A stretch of 18,679 bases of DNA from JAAGZL01 sp964628835 (GCA_964628835.1 CAZVME010000065.1:1-18679); one strand, 5' to 3'; positions 1 to 6,963 are shown, counted from the first letter of the stretch. Numbers and translations: made by a program. Notes: generated by a model not told the origin, from the letters alone.

Positions 1-5
1 TCTCA

Positions 6-683
6 TTGGACAGGGTTGCAATCAGGCCTGCCACCCCTCGGATATCGGTCACAATAGCAGTCATTGACTATGGCATGGGCAACCTGCGTTCCGTGTCCAA
101 GGCCATAGAACATGTGGCGGATGCAGGCGACCGAGTGCTGGTGACCGATGACCCGGAACTGATTCTGTCCGCAGACCGGGTGGTATTCCCCGGCCAGGGG
201 GCGGCCCGGGACTGTATGGCCGCCATCTCCGATCACCACTTGAACCGGGCGGTGTTGGATGCAGCCAACAGCAAGCCGTTTCTGGGGATCTGCATGGGAC
301 TACAGGTGTTGATGGGGTTTAGTGACGAGAACGATGGAACCGATCTACTGGGGTTGTTTCCCGGCAAGGTACGCCACTTCCCGGAGGGAGTGGATGATCA
401 CGGCCAGCGCATGAAGATCCCACACATGGGCTGGAACCGGGTGCGTCAGCTGCATCCACATCCGCTGTGGGACGGCATTGAGCAGGAGAGCCGTTTCTAC
501 TTTGTGCACAGTTACTATGTGGACCCGGCAGAGAACGACCTCACCGCAGGTACCACCGACTACAGCACCAGCTTTGCCAGCGTGATCGCCCGGGATAATC
601 TGTTTGCCACCCAGTTCCACCCGGAGAAGAGTGCAGACGCCGGTCTGCGTCTGCTGCGTAATTTTATCAATTGGAATATCTGA
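6..683 (+). CDS. hisH: Imidazole glycerol phosphate synthase, glutaminase subunit HisH
   Basis: Class I glutamine amidotransferase that releases ammonia from glutamine and passes it to HisF in histidine biosynthesis. The product has the nucleophile elbow GICMGLQ with catalytic Cys96, an oxyanion-type FPGQGA segment near residue 61, and the QFHPEKS motif carrying His205 and Glu207 of the triad. About 210 residues align with the family, so the length is complete. The start is uncertain. The family usually begins just before the AVIDYG segment, but the codon there (base 48) is GTC and the nearest upstream candidates are ATA at 42 and TTG at 6. The frame stays open to the left edge, so the true start could lie outside the window. 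It is followed after 11 bases by hisA, whose ribosome site overlaps the hisH stop, indicating one operon. Confidence 0.93.
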   Translation: MDRVAIRPATPRISVTIAVIDYGMGNLRSVSKAIEHVADAGDRVLVTDDPELILSADRVVFPGQGAARDCMAAISDHHLNRAVLDAANSKPFLGICMGLQVLMGFSDENDGTDLLGLFPGKVRHFPEGVDDHGQRMKIPHMGWNRVRQLHPHPLWDGIEQESRFYFVHSYYVDPAENDLTAGTTDYSTSFASVIARDNLFATQFHPEKSADAGLRLLRNFINWNI

Positions 684-694
684 GGACATAAAAC

Positions 695-1432
695 GTGTTA
701 TTGATACCAGCCATTGATCTGAAGGATGGGCGCTGTGTTCGACTGCGTCAGGGCCGCATGGACGATGAAACCATCTTCTCCGATGATCCGGTGGATGTGG
801 CCAAACGCTGGGTAGACGCTGGTGGACGCCGTCTGCATCTGGTGGATCTGAATGGTGCCTTTGCCGGTGAGCCGGTAAATGGTGGTGTGATCCAGGCCAT
901 AGGCGCCGCCTATCCCGATCTGCCGATTCAGGTGGGTGGCGGCATTCGGGACGAAAAGACCATTGAGGCCTACCTCAAGGCCGGGGTGGATTTTGCCATC
1001 ATCGGCACCCAGGCGGTAAAAGATCCCGCCTTTGTGGGTCGCGCCTGCAAGGAGTTTCCAGGCCATGTGATCGTGGGGCTAGACGCCAAAGATGGCATGG
1101 TGGCCATCGATGGCTGGGCCACCGTAACGGAACATAATGTGACCGATCTTGCCAAACAGTTTGAGGACGCTGGGGTTTCGGCCATCGTCTATACCGATAT
1201 CGGTCGCGACGGCATGCTGAGCGGCCCCAATGTGGAGGCCACCGCAGCCCTGGCCAACGCCATAAGCATCCCGGTGGTGGCGTCGGGCGGCATCACCGAT
1301 ATCAGCGACATCAGCGCCCTGTGCGCGGCGGATACCGATAACATCGTGGGCGCCATCACTGGGCGCGCCATCTATGAAGGGACCCTGGATTTTGCCGCAG
1401 GGCAGAAGCTGGCCGATGAGTTGAGTGTTTGA
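695..1432 (+). CDS. hisA: Phosphoribosylformimino-5-aminoimidazole carboxamide ribotide isomerase HisA
   Basis: Cytosolic (beta/alpha)8 isomerase that opens the aminoaldose ProFAR to the aminoketose PRFAR, the substrate of HisH-HisF. The start is GTG, preceded by GAGGA at 682-686 that overlaps the hisH stop codon, so translation is probably coupled. Visible family features are the first-strand IPAIDL with catalytic Asp8, the QVGGGIR phosphate loop near residue 79, GLDAKDG with catalytic Asp130, YTDIGRDG near 166 and the second phosphate loop ASGGI near 196. The 245-residue length is normal. The gene sits between hisH and hisF, but 181 bases separate it from hisF, unusually loose for this operon because of a palindromic repeat. 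Confidence 0.97.
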   Translation: MLLIPAIDLKDGRCVRLRQGRMDDETIFSDDPVDVAKRWVDAGGRRLHLVDLNGAFAGEPVNGGVIQAIGAAYPDLPIQVGGGIRDEKTIEAYLKAGVDFAIIGTQAVKDPAFVGRACKEFPGHVIVGLDAKDGMVAIDGWATVTEHNVTDLAKQFEDAGVSAIVYTDIGRDGMLSGPNVEATAALANAISIPVVASGGITDISDISALCAADTDNIVGAITGRAIYEGTLDFAAGQKLADELSV

Positions 1433-1479
1433 TGTTGCTCGCAAATAACATTACAGGCTCAGGCGCGCACTAGTTTTTT

Positions 1480-1546
1480 GCGCAAAGACGCGAAGTACGC
1501 TAAAAGAGCCACTGCTTGTGACTTTGCGTTCTTGGCGTCTCTACGA
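1480..1546. repeat. Imperfect intergenic inverted repeat (REP/MITE-like) between hisA and hisF
   Basis: Two arms of 27 bases, 1480-1506 and 1520-1546, are imperfect reverse complements (about 19 of 27 positions) around a 13-base centre. The left arm contains CGCAAAGACGCGAAG and the right arm CTTTGCGTTCTTGGCGTC. Palindromes with this kind of CGCAAAGACGC core occur as dispersed intergenic repeats in many bacterial genomes; I recognise the type from memory and see only one copy in this window. Transcribed, it would form a long hairpin inside the his messenger. There is no T-tract right after the right arm, so it does not look like a standard intrinsic terminator. Confidence 0.7.
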
Positions 1547-1613
1547 GAGTGAATTATTAACTTGAGCTGCCCACTGGTTTTGCTGAAGAGCCAAAAATAT
1601 AGGTATCAGAATT

Positions 1614-2384
1614 ATGCTAGCTAAGCGGATCATACCCTGTCTCGATGTAGATGCCGGCCGTGTGGTCAAGGGGGTCAAGTTCGTTGAGATCCGTGACGCC
1701 GGTGACCCGGTGGAGGTGGCCCGACGCTACAACGAAGAGGGCGCAGACGAGATCACCTTTCTGGATATTACCGCCAGCTCAGATGACCGCGACACCATTG
1801 TGCATGTGGTAGAACAGGTGGCCAGTGAGGTGTTTATCCCCCTGACCGTGGGTGGTGGTATCCGCAGTTGTGACGATGTGCGGCGCATGCTCAATGCCGG
1901 GGCCGACAAGGTGGCCATCAATACGGCGGCAGTGTTCAACCCCGAGTTTGTGAAAGAGGCCACCAGCCGTTTTGGTTCCCAGTGCATTGTGGTGGCCATA
2001 GATGCCAAGAAGGTAAGCGCTGACGGTGAGCCGCTGAAGTGGGAGATCTTTACCCATGGCGGACGCAAGCCCACCGGGCTGGATGCCATCGAGTGGGCAG
2101 AGCGTATGGTGGAGTACGGTGCAGGTGAGATCCTGCTCACCAGCATGGACCGAGACGGCACCAAGATCGGTTTTGATCTGGACCTGACTCGGGCCATCAG
2201 CGATGCGGTGTCGATCCCCGTCATTGCCTCAGGCGGCGTGGGAGATCTGCAACATCTGGTAGATGGGGTGGATCAGGGCGGGGCCGATGCGGTGCTGGCC
2301 GCCAGTATTTTTCACTTTGCCGAGTACAGTATCGGCGAGGCTAAACAGTATATGGCAGAGCGCGGGGTCGAGGTGCGGCTCTAA
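1614..2384 (+). CDS. hisF: Imidazole glycerol phosphate synthase, cyclase subunit HisF
   Basis: Cyclase half of the HisH-HisF complex. It uses ammonia from HisH to convert PRFAR into imidazole glycerol phosphate and AICAR. The 256-residue (beta/alpha)8 barrel shows both catalytic aspartates, Asp11 in PCLDVDAGRVVKG and Asp130 in VAIDAKK, and the phosphate-binding loops TVGGGIR near residue 78 and IASGGVGD near 204. An AGG lies 10 bases before the ATG, and the N-terminus matches the family start. It is separated from hisA by the palindromic repeat and followed by a SYLF-domain gene rather than the hisI that often comes next. Confidence 0.97.
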   Translation: MLAKRIIPCLDVDAGRVVKGVKFVEIRDAGDPVEVARRYNEEGADEITFLDITASSDDRDTIVHVVEQVASEVFIPLTVGGGIRSCDDVRRMLNAGADKVAINTAAVFNPEFVKEATSRFGSQCIVVAIDAKKVSADGEPLKWEIFTHGGRKPTGLDAIEWAERMVEYGAGEILLTSMDRDGTKIGFDLDLTRAISDAVSIPVIASGGVGDLQHLVDGVDQGGADAVLAASIFHFAEYSIGEAKQYMAERGVEVRL

Positions 2385-2421
2385 TCCACAGTTTACGCAG
2401 TTAAAGTATGAGAGTGACACA

Positions 2422-3108
2422 ATGCAACGAATTGCCGTATTTTTTCTATCACTTCTGATGCTGGCCATTTTTCCGCTGCAAGATGCAGTCGCCATCGGGG
2501 ATCAGGATGCCAAGATGCGCGAGGTGATTGATGTGCTGCAGACTATCAGCAGGATCCCGGAAAACAGTATCCCCCCGGCCCTGCTGCGTAACGCCAAGGG
2601 CATTGCCATCATCCCCTCTGTGGTGAAGGTGGGGCTGGTGATCGGCGGCAGATATGGTAAGGGCGTGGTGAGTGTACGCAGGGCCAATGGTAAATGGAGC
2701 AACCCGCTGTTCCTCTCCGTGTCCGGCGGTAGTATAGGCTGGCAGATAGGGGCGCAGTCCACGGATGTCATACTGGTGTTCAAGAGCCGCAAGAGCATCG
2801 ACGATATTCTCACTGGCAAGTTTACTCTGGGGGCGGATGCCTCCATTGCCGCGGGTCCGATTGGGCGCAAGGCGTCGGCGGCTACTGATATCAAGATGAA
2901 GTCGGAGATATACTCCTACTCGCGCAGTCGGGGTCTGTTTGCCGGTATCACCCTGGATGGGGCCAAGCTGAAGATAGAGCGAAAGGATAACGCCAGCTAT
3001 TACCGCAACCGATCACTGCGGCCGACTCAGGTACTGCGCGGAGATAGAATCACCGCACCTGCGTCCGCCCATAGGTTGCGTGACATCTTACATAGGTATA
3101 TCAGGTAG
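2422..3108 (+). CDS. Exported SYLF-domain (Ysc84/DUF500) lipid-binding protein
   Basis: A 228-residue protein with an N-terminal signal peptide: a short basic start, a hydrophobic run, then DAVA at about residue 24 as the probable cleavage site. There is no lipobox cysteine, so it should be soluble in the periplasm or membrane-associated. The mature part matches the SYLF family: AKGIAIIPSVVKVG near residue 57, GGRYGKGV, a WSNPLFLSVSGGSIGWQIG block, and TLGADASIAAGPIGR. The family is associated with phosphoinositide or membrane lipid binding in eukaryotes; its bacterial role is poorly defined. I chose ATG 2422 because upstream in-frame codons run through hisF and would bury the signal peptide. 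It starts 37 bases after hisF and ends 6 bases before hisE, so it is probably co-transcribed with the his genes. Confidence 0.88.
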   Translation: MQRIAVFFLSLLMLAIFPLQDAVAIGDQDAKMREVIDVLQTISRIPENSIPPALLRNAKGIAIIPSVVKVGLVIGGRYGKGVVSVRRANGKWSNPLFLSVSGGSIGWQIGAQSTDVILVFKSRKSIDDILTGKFTLGADASIAAGPIGRKASAATDIKMKSEIYSYSRSRGLFAGITLDGAKLKIERKDNASYYRNRSLRPTQVLRGDRITAPASAHRLRDILHRYIR

Positions 3109-3114
3109 CATATT

Positions 3115-3435
3115 ATGAGCAAGATACTATCCCAACTGACTGAAGTGCTGGAGCAGCGTAAGGCGGCGGATCCTGACTCCTCCTATGTCTCCGGCCTGTA
3201 TCACAAGGGGTTGGATGCCATACTGAAAAAGATCGGCGAAGAGGCCACCGAGACGGTGATGGCGGCCAAGGATGGGGTCAAGGAGAAGATAGTCTACGAG
3301 GTGGCGGATCTGTGGTTTCATACCATGGTGTTATTGGCGCGCGAGGGACTGAGTGCTCAGGACGTGCTAGCGGAGCTGGATCGGCGCTTTGGGCTGTCTG
3401 GTCTAGATGAGAAGAGCCGGCGTGAATCAGGCTAG
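3115..3435 (+). CDS. hisE: Phosphoribosyl-ATP pyrophosphatase HisE
   Basis: Hydrolyses phosphoribosyl-ATP to phosphoribosyl-AMP and pyrophosphate, the second step of histidine synthesis. The 106-residue all-alpha protein has the MazG-like metal-binding signatures: GEEATE near residue 41 and YEVADLWFH near 61. It is monofunctional, with no HisI cyclohydrolase domain. It begins 6 bases after the SYLF gene, with AGGT overlapping that gene's end as a weak ribosome site. No hisI lies in this window, so that activity must be encoded elsewhere. A 231-base gap follows before tatA; I see no confident promoter or terminator in it. Confidence 0.95.
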   Translation: MSKILSQLTEVLEQRKAADPDSSYVSGLYHKGLDAILKKIGEEATETVMAAKDGVKEKIVYEVADLWFHTMVLLAREGLSAQDVLAELDRRFGLSGLDEKSRRESG

Positions 3436-3666
3436 GGGCCTGTATTACGGAGGGTCGGAGTTGGTTTTGGCAACTATATGTTCATTTTTCCACAATTCTA
3501 GCAAAATCTACTCTGGCCTCTGGTGATGAATAACAAATTCTGCGCCGAGGCTAAATTTCGGTTATTATCGGTCAATTATGACAATCTAGGTGGCCCGCAT
3601 GGGCTGTAGCTTGTGGGTCGGTTGCTTCAATGGCATCCGGGCCAGGTTCAAAGAGTGGAGAATGCA

Positions 3667-3915
3667 ATGGGTTTTGGTGGAATAGGTGTCTGGCAGTTAT
3701 TGATTGTTTTGGTAATCGTATTGTTGTTATTCGGCACCAAGCGTTTGAAGAATATCGGTTCTGATCTGGGTAATGCGGTCAAGGGTTTCAAGGGCGCGAT
3801 CACAGATAGCGAAAAAGAGGCCGAGAAGGAGAAGCTGGAAAAGAGTGATGAAGAGAGCGTTATCGAAGGTGAGGTAACCGAAAAGGAAGTCTCTGAAGAC
3901 AAGAACAATTCCTGA
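3667..3915 (+). CDS. tatA: Twin-arginine translocase subunit TatA
   Basis: Pore-forming subunit of the Tat system, which exports folded proteins across the inner membrane. The 82-residue product begins MGFGGIGVWQLL, has a single membrane helix to about residue 21, then the FGTKRLKNIGSDLG hinge and amphipathic helix, and a charged tail rich in Glu and Lys. I chose ATG 3667 because it gives the canonical N-terminus and has GGAG at 3657-3660 at normal spacing. An in-frame ATG at 3613 would add 18 polar residues before the membrane helix and is unlikely. tatB follows after a hairpin with a T-tract. The position downstream of hisE is a common his-tat order in gammaproteobacteria. Confidence 0.95.
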   Translation: MGFGGIGVWQLLIVLVIVLLLFGTKRLKNIGSDLGNAVKGFKGAITDSEKEAEKEKLEKSDEESVIEGEVTEKEVSEDKNNS

Positions 3916-3918
3916 TTT

Positions 3919-3941
3919 CCAGCGCTAGCTGGTCGTTTTTT
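3919..3941 (+). terminator. Terminator-like hairpin between tatA and tatB
   Basis: CCAGC (3919-3923) and GCTGG (3928-3932) form a 5-base-pair stem around the loop GCTA, followed by TCG and six Ts at 3936-3941. The stem is short, so termination would be partial. It sits 4 bases after the tatA stop codon and 24 bases before tatB. It could make tatA the most abundant transcript, consistent with the excess of TatA over TatB and TatC known in E. coli. Confidence 0.5.
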
Positions 3942-3964
3942 GCAATCGAGTTTGTATCTGCGTT

Positions 3965-4357
3965 ATGTTTGATATTGGTTTCTGGGAGATAATGATTATG
4001 GGCCTGGTGGCGTTACTGGTGGTAGGGCCAGAGCGTCTGCCGAAGCTGGCCTATACTGCGGGCAAATGGCTGGGTAAGGGCCGTGCCATGATCGGCTCTA
4101 TAAAGACCGAGATCGACCGCGAAATGAAGACGGAAGAACTGAAGCGGATTGTAGAAGAACAGAAGAAACTCATGGACCCGCTGGAAGAGATCATGGAAGA
4201 GACTGAAGGTGCCATGAAAGAGTTTGATGAGTTTGATGGGTTTAATGAGTTTGATGAGTTCAAGGAACAGACCGACGCCGAAACCGATAGTGAGCAACAG
4301 AAAGACCGGGAGTTGGACGACGACTCTGACCCCAGCCGCAGTGAATCAGCCAAATAG
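3965..4357 (+). CDS. tatB: Twin-arginine translocase subunit TatB
   Basis: Partner of TatC in recognising twin-arginine signal peptides. The N-terminus MFDIGFWEIMIMGLVALLVVGPERLP is the classic TatB membrane helix and hinge with the GPERLP motif at 21-26, followed by a long amphipathic helix to about residue 80. The C-terminal third is very acidic and includes a run of E-F-D triplets at residues 86-99 encoded by a 9-base tandem repeat. Length 130 is within the family range. No strong Shine-Dalgarno precedes the ATG, but the start fits the family exactly. tatC begins 12 bases after its stop. Confidence 0.95.
   Translation: MFDIGFWEIMIMGLVALLVVGPERLPKLAYTAGKWLGKGRAMIGSIKTEIDREMKTEELKRIVEEQKKLMDPLEEIMEETEGAMKEFDEFDGFNEFDEFKEQTDAETDSEQQKDRELDDDSDPSRSESAK
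4220..4264 (+). repeat. Five-unit 9-base tandem repeat inside tatB
   Basis: Units GAGTTTGAT, GAGTTTGAT, GGGTTTAAT, GAGTTTGAT and GAGTTCAAG run head to tail, encoding EFD-EFD-GFN-EFD-EFK at TatB residues 86-100. Because the unit is a multiple of three, copy-number change would alter the length of the acidic tail without shifting the frame. Confidence 0.85.
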
Positions 4358-4369
4358 CCCCCATCCAGA

Positions 4370-5476
4370 ATGACCCAAGATACTGATCAGGCATATGACA
4401 AGCTGAAGGAGCAACCCTTCGTCGCCCATCTGGTGGAACTGCGGGATCGACTTATTCGGATCGTTGTAGTTGTGCTGCTGATTTTCTTCTGTCTGTTTCC
4501 ATTCGCAAACGATATCTACATCATGGTGGCGAGTCCCCTGATGGCGCATCTGCCAGAAGGCACCAGCATGATCGCCACTGAGGTGGCATCGCCCTTTCTG
4601 ACGCCGTTCAAACTCAGTCTGGTGGCAGCGGTATTTATCTCCATGCCGTTCTCGCTCTACCAGCTGTGGTCGTTTATTGCGCCAGGTCTGTATAAGCACG
4701 AAAAGCGGATGATGGTGCCGTTGGTGGTGTCCAGCACCATCCTGTTCTATACCGGAATGATCTTCGCCTACTACGTGGTGTTCCCGCTGGTATTTGGTTT
4801 TCTCACCGGTACGGTGCCGGACGGGGTAACGGTTGCCACGGATATTGGTAAATACCTGGATTTCGTTCTGACCCTGTTCTTTGCCTTCGGTATGGCGTTT
4901 GAGGTGCCGATCGCTACTATTATCCTGGTCTCCATGGGGATAACTACACCGGAAAGTCTGGCTGAGAAGCGCCCATATATAGTCGTGGGGGCCTTCTGTC
5001 TTGGAATGTTGCTTACGCCGCCGGATGTTATCTCTCAGACCCTTCTAGCCTTGCCCATGTTGATTCTGTTCGAACTGGGACTGATTTTTTCGCGGATCAT
5101 CCAGCGCAACAAGGAAGAGCGGGAAGACTGCGATGGCGAGGAGTTACCCACTGATCCAGATGATTCCGGTCCACAGGCCGAATCTGCAAGTGAAGATGTT
5201 GAGGATGCAAAGCCAGAGAAAAGGCCCAGGAGACAGCCCCAGACCGCCGGGATTGCAGCGGCAGAGATGGCTGAGCTTGATCCGCAGGTGAGTGCTTCAT
5301 CTGCAGATGAAGAGGAGATCATCACCGGACCTGCAGACGATATGCTGTCGCTGGATGGAGACAAAATGTTTGAAGATGGCCGCTTTACTCCATTGACGGA
5401 AGAAGAGCTGGATGTTGAGCTTGGTAATGAAGATGCAGAGCCAGGAGAAACTGATAAGGTAGATAAAGATGCTTGA
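4370..5476 (+). CDS. tatC: Twin-arginine translocase subunit TatC with long acidic C-terminal tail
   Basis: Six-helix core receptor for twin-arginine signal peptides. Family motifs are clear: HLVELRDRL at residues 20-28 on the cytoplasmic N-terminus, SFIAPGLYKHEKR at 101-113 with Glu111 in the signal-peptide site, FEVP at 177-180 in a later membrane segment, and LTPPD at 215-219. The core ends near residue 245. Typical TatC proteins stop around 250-260 residues, whereas this one continues to 368 with a cytoplasmic tail dominated by Asp and Glu, interrupted by one basic patch (KPEKRPRRQP, 281-290). The tail is in frame with no sign of a sequencing break. The last 8 bases overlap the next small gene, suggesting coupling. 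I know no established function for such a tail. Confidence 0.95.
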   Translation: MTQDTDQAYDKLKEQPFVAHLVELRDRLIRIVVVVLLIFFCLFPFANDIYIMVASPLMAHLPEGTSMIATEVASPFLTPFKLSLVAAVFISMPFSLYQLWSFIAPGLYKHEKRMMVPLVVSSTILFYTGMIFAYYVVFPLVFGFLTGTVPDGVTVATDIGKYLDFVLTLFFAFGMAFEVPIATIILVSMGITTPESLAEKRPYIVVGAFCLGMLLTPPDVISQTLLALPMLILFELGLIFSRIIQRNKEEREDCDGEELPTDPDDSGPQAESASEDVEDAKPEKRPRRQPQTAGIAAAEMAELDPQVSASSADEEEIITGPADDMLSLDGDKMFEDGRFTPLTEEELDVELGNEDAEPGETDKVDKDA

Positions 5477-5762
5477 TGACGATGAAGATTGCGGCTTGGG
5501 TGAGGATGATGACGCGGGTGAATTCGAAGAGCTGTTGAATGAAAAGCTACAGCAGGCGCGAACCCTGGTGGATGAGGAGGAGACGGTTGCATCCCGCGAT
5601 CTGTTAAATGACGTCATGAATCATGGCAACTCAGAACAAGAAGTGGCCGCCATGGCTATGGTTGCAGAGATTGGTGTGATCATTGCCGCCGCCAAAGAGG
5701 CCGCAGCAGATAGTGAACTGGCGAGTGAAGACCAAGATGATGGTGAGGACGAATCAGCCTAG
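5469..5762 (+). CDS. Small acidic protein with FimV C-terminal-like motif, overlapping tatC
   Basis: A 97-residue, strongly acidic protein starting at an ATG inside the end of tatC (8-base overlap). Residues 22-70 resemble the short helical C-terminal domain of FimV: the pattern KLQQARTLVDEEE, SRDLLNDVM, HGNSEQEVAAMAM follows the KLxxAR...AR..L..V...G...Q.xxA layout of that domain. The flanks are Asp/Glu-rich, with no signal peptide or membrane helix, so it should be cytosolic. FimV is a polar hub protein linked to type IV pili; here only the small domain is present, standing alone. The overlap with tatC implies translational coupling and perhaps action at the TatC tail. The FimV resemblance is by eye. 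Confidence 0.7.
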   Translation: MLDDDEDCGLGEDDDAGEFEELLNEKLQQARTLVDEEETVASRDLLNDVMNHGNSEQEVAAMAMVAEIGVIIAAAKEAAADSELASEDQDDGEDESA

Positions 5763-5772
5763 CCGCTAGGCT
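5756..5772. terminator. Palindrome at the end of the tat operon
   Basis: AGCCTAGC and GCTAGGCT form an 8-base inverted repeat around a single C, overlapping the stop codon of the small acidic gene. No T-tract follows on the plus strand, so it is at best a weak terminator. It lies between the convergent tat operon and the pentapeptide gene. Confidence 0.35.
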
Positions 5773-5815
5773 GAAACATGGGGGCTGGCTTGGGTGCCAA
5801 CTGTAGTTATTAGCC

Positions 5816-6154
5816 TCAACGATACCGCATGCGGGTGCCGTGGAGCAGGGAGAGGTTGATCTCCTCCGCGCTTAGTTCAATCGGGAACAGCGTGCCGGAA
5901 ATCTTCGACCCGCTAATGCTCACCCCATTGAGCACGGTTTCAGAAAAATCCACTCCGCGTAGATCAGATTGGCGCAGATAGCTATTGGACATGTCCAGGC
6001 CTTTCACATCTATCTCTCTCAGGTCCAGACCGCGTAGGTCGGCATTGCGCAGATCGCACTTTTTGCCTTGAGATCGAATTTCATTGAATTTTAAAATATC
6101 TCCGCACCGAAGTAGCTGATACATTTCATCTTCTTTTATTTCGGGGGTATTCAT
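5816..6154 (-). CDS. Short pentapeptide-repeat protein
   Basis: A 112-residue protein. After an N-terminal segment of about 32 residues come roughly 12 consecutive five-residue repeats of the A(D/N)LXX type (CDLRN, ADLRG, LDLRE and so on) to about residue 92, which fold as a right-handed quadrilateral beta helix. No signal peptide or membrane segment is present. The function of most such proteins is unknown; some mimic DNA and bind gyrase, but this one is short and nothing here indicates that role. I prefer the ATG at 6154, with GGGA 9 bases upstream. An in-frame ATG at 6193 would add 13 residues and cannot be excluded. It is convergent with the tat operon. Confidence 0.85.
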   Translation of the reverse strand: MNTPEIKEDEMYQLLRCGDILKFNEIRSQGKKCDLRNADLRGLDLREIDVKGLDMSNSYLRQSDLRGVDFSETVLNGVSISGSKISGTLFPIELSAEEINLSLLHGTRMRYR

Positions 6155-6256
6155 TATGACTTTTCCCGGATCTGTCTTTGTGAATTGCGGCATATTATGC
6201 CTGAGTTTGTATGGTTATATCTTTACATACAGTTCAGAGTATAGCCAATGGCTCTT

Positions 6257-6274
6257 GGGCTGGATAACCAGCCC
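6257..6274 (-). terminator. Perfect hairpin downstream of the membrane protein gene
   Basis: GGGCTGG (6257-6263) and CCAGCCC (6268-6274) pair perfectly around ATAA, just after the minus-strand stop at 6294. There is no U-tract after it in the minus direction, so efficient Rho-independent termination is doubtful. The 140-base stretch 6155-6293 otherwise holds only the leader of the pentapeptide gene, with a TATACT-like hexamer on the minus strand. Confidence 0.4.
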
Positions 6275-6293
6275 GGTGGGGCATTCTGGCTCG

Positions 6294-6716
6294 TTATGTG
6301 CTAGATGTATCCAGGGAGTTGTTGGCTGCTTTCGAGCGCCATTGCCACAATAGGCCGCCCAGCATAACCATGCCCGTGCCCAGAACCACAAATACCAGGC
6401 CCTTGCTGGTGGCGTGTTCTGCCCCCGGTGAAGTGGCCAGGGAGACAGCAGTGGCCAGGATTCCGACAATAGCACAGTGAATAACCACCTTTGTCTTACT
6501 GACGTAGGCGGTGATATATCCGCTTGGGATCGTGGTGATCAGGGCAAATATAAAACCGGCGGAGTACATCAGGGTCTGAATACTCTGTGGTTCAATCTCC
6601 TGGCGGTTTTTGACCACGGTCAACCAGGTGGCGGTCACAAGAAATGCAAACTGCGAAATCAGGCCTATTACTGCAATGGCTAGGATACCTGCCATAAGTG
6701 CCTTCCAATTAATCAT
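6294..6716 (-). CDS. Unrecognised four-helix inner membrane protein
   Basis: A 140-residue hydrophobic protein with four predicted membrane helices at about residues 7-32, 51-72, 78-95 and 105-122, short loops, and a polar Ser/Thr-rich C-terminus. The start has AGAGG 5 bases upstream on the minus strand, a good ribosome site. I do not recognise the family; the size and four-helix layout are shared by many small membrane proteins, and no catalytic or metal-binding motif is visible. It lies upstream of the pentapeptide gene on the same strand with a hairpin between them, and is divergent from the hybrid kinase gene across a 247-base region. Confidence 0.75.
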   Translation of the reverse strand: MINWKALMAGILAIAVIGLISQFAFLVTATWLTVVKNRQEIEPQSIQTLMYSAGFIFALITTIPSGYITAYVSKTKVVIHCAIVGILATAVSLATSPGAEHATSKGLVFVVLGTGMVMLGGLLWQWRSKAANNSLDTSST

Positions 6717-6883
6717 TATTACCTCTCAAATATGTGTTGTAGATCTGCCGAATATACCGGGTTAATAATACAGCACTGAAACATACATGTTTATATAGAT
6801 TGAATCCAGTTCCAGGCAACACTGAGGTGGTTTGGCAACTGATGGATAAAATCATTTGGAATTTATTTGTTGTGACAGTAGGT

Positions 6884-6937
6884 TATGATTAGGCGGTATA
6901 GGTAGTCTGGTATGTGGTTATCTATGCCAGGCTGGCA
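6884..6937 (+). promoter_or_regulatory. Candidate promoter and palindromes upstream of the hybrid kinase
   Basis: TATGAT at 6884-6889 is a 5/6 match to a sigma-70 -10 box, with only a weak -35 (TTTATT-like) 17 bases before. Downstream, CTGGTAT (6907-6913) can pair with ATGCCAG (6924-6930), and an overlapping palindrome TGCCAG-G-CTGGCA occupies 6925-6937. The two hairpins share bases and exclude each other. The second could equally be a protein operator. No factor can be named. Confidence 0.3.
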
Positions 6938-6963
6938 CCAATAATGAATTTATCGGGCAATAG

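Noticed and set aside
2263..2421. Extended start for the SYLF protein inside hisF.
   Set aside because: It overlaps conserved hisF codons and would place 53 residues before a clear signal peptide at ATG 2422.
3613..3666. Upstream ATG for TatA adding 18 residues.
   Set aside because: TatA proteins begin directly before the membrane helix, and the GGAG at 3657 serves the ATG at 3667.
4220..4264. Phase-variable repeat in tatB.
   Set aside because: The 9-base unit is a multiple of three and the copies have diverged, so slippage would not switch the gene off.
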